NCBI RefSeq assembly: GCF_009905375.1
Contig: NC_133655.1
Location: 42,570,422-42,634,421 of the forward strand
Direction: 5' to 3'
From: Apium graveolens
Taxonomy: Eukaryota > Streptophyta > Magnoliopsida > Apiales > Apiaceae
DNA: 64,000 nucleotides
The notes under the pieces were generated by a model that worked only from the letters and a program-made list of their open reading frames with translations, was not told the DNA's origin and made no database searches. Position numbers and translations under genes: made by a program. Positions within the stretch are counted from its first letter, which is position 1. Each line of letters begins with the position of its first letter. Below, one piece after another: positions 57,190-64,000 of the stretch.

Positions 57190-58716
57190 CTAATGTACAA
57201 CAAACTTGGGTTGCCTCCTAAGAAGCGCTTGGTTTACGTCGTTAGCTTGACGTAGAATCTCGAGATCAAGTAGACAATAGAACGGCACTAACCACCTCAC
57301 GGTTTTCCGTATCCCATAGTAATGCTTCAACCTCTGTCCATTCACTTTGAACGCTTGGCTTGGACCATTCTCAAAAATCTCCACAGCTCCATACGGAAAC
57401 ACAGTTTTGATTATAAAAGGTCCGGACCATCTCGACTTCAATTTTCCAGGAAAAAGACACAGACGAGAGTTGAACAAAAGAACTTGCTACCCCGGCACAA
57501 ATGCTTTAAGCACCAGTCCCCTATCATGCCACCTCTTGACTTTCTCCTTGTACATTTTGTTGTTTTCGAATGCTTGAAGCCAAAATTCGTCGAGTTCATT
57601 CAATTGAAGCATTCTTTTCTTACCAGCTGCATCCAAATCAAGGTTCAACTTCTTCAAAGCCCAATACGCTTTATGTTCGAGCTCCACAGGCAAATGACAC
57701 CCCTTATCATAAACCAACTAAAATGGCAACATGCCAAGTGGAGTCTTGTATGCTGTTCTATACGCCCAAACAATTTCATCAAGCTTCAAAGACCAATCAT
57801 TCCTTGATGGACACACTAATTTCTCTAAAATATGCTTGATCTCTCTGTTAGACACTTCAGCTTGACCATTAGTCTGAAGATGGTAAGCTGTAGCAATGCG
57901 ATAATTCACATTATACCTCTGTATCATAGTAGTGAACTTACGATTACAAAAATGCGATCCCTCATCACTGATTATGACTCTTGGAGTCCCAAATCGTGTG
58001 AATATCTGCTTATAAAGAAAATTAAGCACTACCTTCTCATCATTCATCGGAAAAGCTTTAACTTCAACCCATTTTGACACAAAATCGACCGCCAACATGA
58101 TATATTGATTATTGCAAGATGAGACAAATGGCCCCATGAAATCGATTCCCCAAACGTCAAAGACTTCAACCTCGAGAAGCACATTAAGAGGCATCTCATC
58201 CCTCTTAGACATTTTACCCACACACTGGCATCAATCATACTTCAAAACAAAGTGATGCGCGTCCTTAAACAATGTAGGCCAGAAGAATCCCGCTTGAAGG
58301 ACACGAGCTGCTTTCTTCTCTCCACCATAGTGGCCTCCATAAACAGTCGAATGACAATCTCGCAAGATCGTCCCCGTTTCACTATACGGAATACATCTCC
58401 TGATGATTTGGTCAGCTCCTTTCCTAAACATATATGGTTCATCCCACATGTACCACTGCACCTCATGAAGAAACTTCTTCCTTTGAGCATAAGACAAGTC
58501 TGGAGGCATGATATTACTCACAAGGTAGTTCACAATGTTTGCAAACCATGATTCTTCTTCTTGTACCACAAACAGCTGCTCATCGGGAAAATACTCATTT
58601 ATCAATATCTTATCTTGTGAAGTTGCACTTGGGTCTTCCAAACGCGAGAGATGACCAGCGACTTGATTCTCAGTACCTTTTCTGTCCTTGATCTCTAATT
58701 CAAATTCCTGAAGCAA
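57190..58716 (-). pseudogene. Athila-like integrase
   Basis: One minus-strand frame with three stops (58231-58233, 57718-57720, 57478-57480). It starts within the end of RNase H (LEIKDRKGTENQVAGHLSR), followed by the H2C2 zinc region (GGHYGGEKKAARVLQ). The core has Asp in WGIDFMGPF, Asp in ISDEGSHF and Glu in GQAEVSNRE, all three catalytic residues kept. The C-terminal part ([27 protein letters not shown]) follows. The stops are one transition from Arg (CGA) or Gln (CAG). Inactive by nonsense, otherwise well preserved. Confidence 0.9.
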
Positions 58717-60049
58717 AAGAACCTATCTAATCAATCTAGGCTTCGAGTCCTTCTCCAAGACGAGATATCGAATCGCAGCGTGATCAGTGAAAATATCGCC
58801 TTTGTCCCAAGCAAATAAGATCGAAACTTCTCAAAACCGTAGACAATGGGCAAAAGTTCTTTCTCAGTAGTAGTATAATTCAGTAGAGCACCATTGAGGT
58901 TCTTACTAGCATAGTAGACCACATGAAACATGTTGTTCTTTCTCTGTCCAAGAATTGCTCAAGCTGCATAGTCACTTGCTTCACATATCATCTCAAAAGG
59001 TTCAGTCCAATCAGGTGCAGTTATAACAGGTATCATGATCAAACTCCTCTTCAAGAACTCAAAAGCAGCTAGGTACTCATCATCAAACTTGAATAGGAAA
59101 TCCTTCTCTAGAAGATTGCACAAGGGTATCGAAATTTTAGAGAAGTCCTTGATGAACCACCTATAGAAACCCGCATGACCAAGAAAGCTGTGAACTCCCT
59201 TGACAGAAATTGGTGGAGGAAGATTTTCAATGACCCCCACCTTGGCTTTGTCCACTTCAAGGCCTTTACTATAGACCTTGTGACCAAGAATAATGCTCTG
59301 TCACACCATAAAGTGACATTTTTCCCAGTTGAGAACTAGATTGCTCTCAACACACCTTTTAAGAACTGCGCCAAGATTTAGCAATCACTCATCAAAAGAA
59401 TCACCAAATACAGAGAAATTATCCATAAATACCTCCATATTCTGACCAATCATGTCAGAGAATATAGCCATCATATATCTCTGAAATGTGGCAGGTGCTC
59501 CACATAAACCGAAAGAAACTCTTCTAAAGGTGAAAGTACCAAATGGACAAGTGAAAGTAGTTTATTCCTGATCCTCTGGAGCGATGCAAATCTGATTATA
59601 TTCCGAATAGTCATCCAGAAGACAATAGTACTCATGCCCATCCAATCTGCCAAACATCTGATCAATAAAAGGTGGAGGGAAGTGATCTTTTCTCGTGGCC
59701 TTGTTAAGCTTCCCGTAGTCCATGCAAACTCTCCACCTCGTGACTGTTCAAGTGGGAATGAGCTCATTCTTCTCATTAGCAACAACGGTGATACCTCATT
59801 TCTTCGGCACACACAGAGCTGGACTCACCCAAGAACTGTCAGAAATGGGATAGATGATCTCTGCATCCAGCCACTTAAGAATTTCCTTCTTCATAACTTC
59901 TTTCATGATTAGATTAAGCCTTCTCTGTTGCTCAACAATCGGCTTGCTACCTTCCTCTAGCAGAATTTTATGCATGCAGTAAGAAGGGCTGATTCCCTTA
60001 ATATCCGCTATAGTCCATCCAATTCCCGATTAGAACTCTCTCAGAATCC
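58717..60049 (-). pseudogene. Athila-like reverse transcriptase / RNase H
   Basis: Minus strand: KEEILKWLDA-type lead-in near 59880, RT fingers around VCMDYGKLNKATRKDHF (about 59700), LLDDYSEYNQI, then the active-site box FMDN at 59419-59430, where the usual second Asp is Asn. The thumb LPPPISVKGVHSFLGHAGFYR (59255-59160) and RNase H with EASDYAA, FHVVYYASKNL and YTTTEKELLP follow. Stops and frameshifts are scattered. The D-to-N change alone would abolish polymerisation. Confidence 0.88.
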
Positions 60050-60935
60050 TTAAGAGTTTTTCTCATCACTACCTAAAAGGTTAGATGCAATAATCATAGG
60101 CAAAGTAGATGCATCACCTAAAAATGCATACCTTAAGTGTTCAGGTAATGGTTTAAGCTCAAGTGTAGGAGCTTCCTCAATAGATGGTTTGAGGCACTTT
60201 GGAAATTTGTTCAGCTCCTCCATTCCAAGAGATTTAAAAGGCATATCCATCTTCTGCTTCCAGGGAGAAGCATTCAGATATTGTAACTGCTCATTACCTT
60301 CATCATCTTCACTATCTGAATTCCCCAACAAAGCCTTTTCTAAGGCATCAAACCTTAGCAATTGATCAAGTACCGAAGTGACCATATAATCGACCAACTC
60401 CACCTTTATGCACTCCTCATTTTTCGTAGGGAATTTCATGGCATTGAACACATTAAAAGTTACATCATGGTCCAGCACTCGCATAGTAAGCTCACCCTTC
60501 TGCACATCAAACAAGGTTCATCCAGTAGCAAAGAATCGTCTTCCCAAGATTATGGGAATCTTCTTATCCTCCTCGAAATCAAGAATTAAAAAATCAGCAG
60601 GAAATACGAGTTTATGAACTTTGACCAAAACATCCTTCACAATGCCTCGTGGGTATGTAATCGACCGATCGGCCAACCACAAGGTCATATAAGTAGGCTT
60701 TGGATCAGGTAAGTCCAACTTCTTGAAAATTAACAAGGGCATCAGATTTATGCTAGCTCCCAAGTGACATAAGCATTTTTCAAATGATACTTTACCAATG
60801 GTGCAAGGAATAGTGAAGATCCCAGGATCTTTAAGCTTCAGAGGTAACTTCTGTTGCATCACAACACTGCATTCCTCCGTGAGAGCAATGGTCTCTAAGT
60901 CATCAAGCTTCACCTTCCGAGAGAGAATACCAGTA
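60050..60935 (-). pseudogene. Athila-like gag C-terminus / protease
   Basis: Minus frame with one stop at 60515-60517. It begins at the truncation with ILSRKVKLDDLETIALTEEC, the end of Athila gag. Then comes the protease: GKVSFEKCLCHLGASINLMP with His (codon 60764-60766) where the catalytic Asp belongs, and later IPIILGRRFFATG, the second conserved protease motif. After the stop, a linker rich in acidic residues leads toward RT. The protease is inactive by active-site substitution. Confidence 0.85.
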
Positions 60936-63900
60936 ATATCCGGGATATATCGTGTAATTATTTTTGCTATTATATAATTATTATGTATGTTCAATATCTA
61001 TTATGTGAGTTAATTGTTAAAGTGTTATCTGTACTTGGTTATTCAAAAATAATATTAATTGAGTATTTTAATTTTTATATGTCCAAAATAAAATATAGAT
61101 AATTGTCATATCTTCCTAATTATTTTTATGTTGGTTTATGGATTTATAAGAATCATCTGAAATTTCTAAAATCTTTTTCCGGGTAATTAAAATCTATTTT
61201 ATAAAAACGGGAACCAGCCGACGTCAACCGTTGTTACGTTTTTGGAATCCGAAACTCTTTTGAGAACTCCTTCCTAACCTAATTGTAATATTCCGAGCAT
61301 TTTCCATGTTTCGACTTTTTCGATCCGGCGTACGGTTTGTCCTGCGCGGGTCCCGGCGCACCATTTTCGATACAATATTCGTTTCGGTAAATCAATAAAA
61401 CCCCTATTTTCGATAAACGGGAGCTTTTTATTAAACTATCACAATTATCACTTCGTAATACGTGTAACCAGGCGCTGAGACCAAGACCGCAGTATAAATT
61501 GTACTGATTTGGATAATTATCCCGAAAACCGATACCGTTTGGATCAGTTTTTATAAATAAACGTACCGTTTTATATCCGGAATGATCCAACGGGATACTA
61601 ATTTTCCGTAATTATAAATAGCCTTTTACCGTATTTTATTTCGTATCAAAATCAATTGCAGACAGATAATTATATAATTTTCAGAGAAAAACCCTAATTT
61701 CCTAAAACTGTTCTAAGAATCAAACAAGCATTTGGAGGTGTTATTGAATTCGGTTTGGAAAGCTCGAGTAACCAATCTGAAGGTCTTGAAGAGCTCTACC
61801 AGATTCTATAATCCATACACCTGCAGAAATCAAGGTTATTTTTCTAAAAATTTATTTATTTTCGAATTTATTTTATTAAAAATATGAAATTTTTGTTCGG
61901 ATGATTGTTTGTATGATTTGATGATTGCATGTTGTAGAGCTTGTTTTCCTGATGATTTTCATATGTCATGCGTCTGATTTGGAGTTCAATAACATGTTCA
62001 AATTTGAGTTTGATTTTCGAATTTTAAAATTAGGGTTTATAACCCGTATGAATGTTCTTAATTGAAATTTGGGGGTTTCTTATTCTGTGATAGATTGATG
62101 TTGTGTTATAGTGGGTTGTGTTCTCTGTGAAATTTGCAATCTAGTCGTATAAGTTTCATGAACCAATGAGGTCTGTAGAGAAGGGAGTTGTGTTTTGAAG
62201 TTTTCTGATGTTCGCCGGAAACTGGAAAATTTCACGGCCAAATTCCGGCCAACTCAGGGATTGTTAGGTTGTTTTGATTGCATGGTTGTGTTCCTGGTAA
62301 CCTGTAGATGTGATCTGGAGGTGTTGGTGGGGTGAGGACGCCGGGAACGTGTTCTCCGACCATCCCCGACTGTTTTCCGGCGACCCCCTGGAAAATTTCA
62401 GTTTAGTACATATAGTTTTGAAAACGATGCAGTTTGGTCCCTGTAGTTTCCAGACTTTGCAAAAATTGGATTTCTGTTTTAAAAATGTTTAAAAATCATA
62501 TTTCCTATTTATTTTTATTATAAAAATTCGTTTTTAATTCTGAAAATTCTAAAAATTATTATTTTAATTCTGAAAATTATTTTTAATTCACAAATAAATC
62601 TAAATTAATTAGTTAATTAATTTCAGTTAATTTCTAATTGATTAATTGGTCAATTAATTCGAAAATTAATTGATTAATTGATTTAATTAATTATTAATTG
62701 ATTTTAATTAATTATTTAATTAGATTTAATTATTTAAAAATGATTTCAAAATTCTGAAAAATAGTTTCGAGCTTTAAAATATTATTCTAAATTATTTCCA
62801 AGGCTCGATAATTATTCTAAAATTATTTTGGAGCCAGAATTGACCAACCGAACCCTGCTTATTAACCCCAAATTGATCCAACGACCCGTTTTAATTCCGA
62901 AAAATGTTTTAAAAATCATTTTAAATACCAGAAAGCCGATTTATGACCCGAGACTTCTTTATAAATGATATATCATTGATTACGTGATGTATTATATGCT
63001 ATATGTGACTTGTTAATTGACTATCGGTCTATATATTCTGTGTTTACTTGATTATTGCATAACTTTCAATCCGTTAATCGGATTTGGGTAAAACGAAGGG
63101 TAGATAGAAGTATGTGTTGAATAGAATTCCATGAGTAAATTATTGATAGATGCTTATGATATGTGAGCAGAAGAGGTAAGACGTAGGAAAGGGAAACAGA
63201 TAGTTGAGGAGTAAGACGCTTGTGATTGGAAGCGAGTGCAGTGTAGTAAGCTAATATCAGGCAAGTATTTCGAACTTTCTCGAAATATTGTAATACGTGA
63301 TAGTCTTGTTGATATTGCAAGTGCTTTGAAGCACTAAAACCTAAACTCTGATTCCAGTTATTGTTCTTGAGCCATGAACCTTATTCTTTCTAGACCATTG
63401 ATTGTTGTATACCCAAACACGAACCTCAAGTATACGATACTACTCCACAAATACATGCAAACAAAATCCCAAACACTGAACTGAATTACTTGTACATTCA
63501 ATCATTGTATCCTATGCATTGAAAGCCCAAATCTTTGAAACCCTGAAATGTTGATTCCTTTGTTATCCAATTCTTTCATTACCCAGCATCCAAGCTTTTA
63601 AATTGCCTTATTGATCCTTACAAGGATTGAAACCCTTTCATTGTTAAACATTTATTGTTGTTAATGATTTCGGTTATTGTTTATTATTGCATATTCTGTT
63701 ATTATGTTAGAATTGGATTGTTTTTATAAAAATTGTGGACCAGATTCGTGGTTAGACCATATAATGGTCAAGTTAGGCCAATGTGTGCCTTGGATCCAGT
63801 AGTTAGAGCAATGCAGTGTGCCTTGCTTAGGGTTAGTGCGTGACTGATCAGCAGCCTAACCTTGGTTTTTAAATTAAAAGTATAATATCCAATTCTAAAT

Positions 63901-64000
63901 CATAATCCAATGTTCACTTGATATCATAATCATATTCACCTGATGATCATTATTCTCAGTTTTGTCATTATGACTTGCTGAGCTAGTTAGCTCATTTGTG
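60936..64000 (+). repeat. H: Gypsy LTR-like sequence, runs off the window
   Basis: No credible gene. It begins abruptly within element G's gag frame (tccgggatatatcgtgtaatt). The stretch 61250-61370 (aactcct tcctaacctaatt, catgttt cgactttttcgatccgg) matches 27100-27240 of D in reverse orientation, so this is a related LTR on the opposite strand. Further on it has a promoter-proximal-like segment (ccctaatttcctaaaac near 61690) and simple AT-rich runs with attaattaatt (62590-62720). The 60-codon ORF at 62310 and 84-codon ORF at 63066 are not supported. Confidence 0.55.

Larger units (their letters stand above)
52833..60935 (-). mobile_element. Element G: Athila-like Gypsy retrotransposon, 5'-truncated
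   Basis: One 1437-bp LTR (52833-54269) followed, in minus-strand order from the right, by protease, RT/RNase H, integrase, a spacer, an env-like ORF and PPT. RT/RNase H before integrase defines Gypsy; motifs such as SFLGHAGFYR and LGASINLMP are those of the Athila clade, known for an extra 3' ORF. The gag gene, PBS and 5' LTR are missing: the reading frame is cut near 60935 by H. Stops in every gene, an altered RT box and an altered protease motif make it inactive. Confidence 0.88.

Noticed and set aside
59471..59812. Minus-strand 113-codon ORF over the Athila RT
   Set aside because: It is in the wrong frame; RT motifs such as CMDYGKLNKATRKDHF and FMDN lie in another minus frame.
62310..63320. 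Short ORFs at 62310-62492 and 63066-63320
   Set aside because: Short, unsupported by motifs, and inside LTR-like sequence H.

Overview
This window is a nest of plant transposable elements. I found no intact host gene. Long LTR retrotransposons of both superfamilies (Ty1/Copia and Ty3/Gypsy), initiator-tRNA-Met primer sites (TGGTATCAGAGC), a CACTA DNA transposon and fragments of plant genes (an F-box gene like HAWAIIAN SKIRT and a PDR-type ABCG transporter) point to a flowering plant with a large, repeat-rich genome, most likely a eudicot. I cannot fix the species from the sequence alone.

Layout. Element A (299-13421, + strand) is a Sirevirus-like Copia element with two 585-bp LTRs, gag, pol, a small accessory ORF and a long env-like 3' reading frame, all broken by stops. 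Element B (13823-26720, - strand) is another Copia element with 1702-bp LTRs and an exact 5-bp target duplication. Its RT/RNase H region has an internal deletion, and its integrase gene is split by a 4568-bp CACTA transposon (17116-21683) that carries pieces of two host genes. A and B both sit in an older Gypsy LTR-like sequence (D: 1-298, 13422-13822, 26726-29597). D abuts the 3' half of a second Sirevirus-like element (E, from 29598). Element C (35966-49910, - strand) is a chromovirus-like Gypsy element with very long (4.2 kb), about 99% identical LTRs but a decayed interior. It is inserted, with an exact AATCA duplication, in an old Tat-like Gypsy relic (F, about 33.1-52.8 kb). Element G (52833 to about 60935, - strand) is an Athila-like Gypsy element with one LTR, a 3' env-like ORF, integrase, RT/RNase H and protease. 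Its 5' end is cut off by H (about 60935-64000), another Gypsy LTR-like sequence related to D but inverted.

How the parts relate. From LTR divergence counted by eye, C inserted most recently (about 99.1% LTR identity), then A (about 97.8%), then B (about 96%). The CACTA insertion is younger than B; D, E and F are older. None of the coding regions looks able to support its own transposition. The recent movement of C must therefore have used proteins from another copy. Many premature stops look like CAG to TAG, TGG to TGA or CGA to TGA changes, the pattern expected from cytosine methylation in silenced elements.

The most unusual observations are: a 10-mer (AAGTTCTGAT) repeated 16 times across coding, non-coding and LTR parts of element A; a series of short hairpins in the leader of element B; a pol block placed ahead of gag in element C; the gene-carrying CACTA element; and CpG-rich repeat pairs shared by the LTR and interior of element G.
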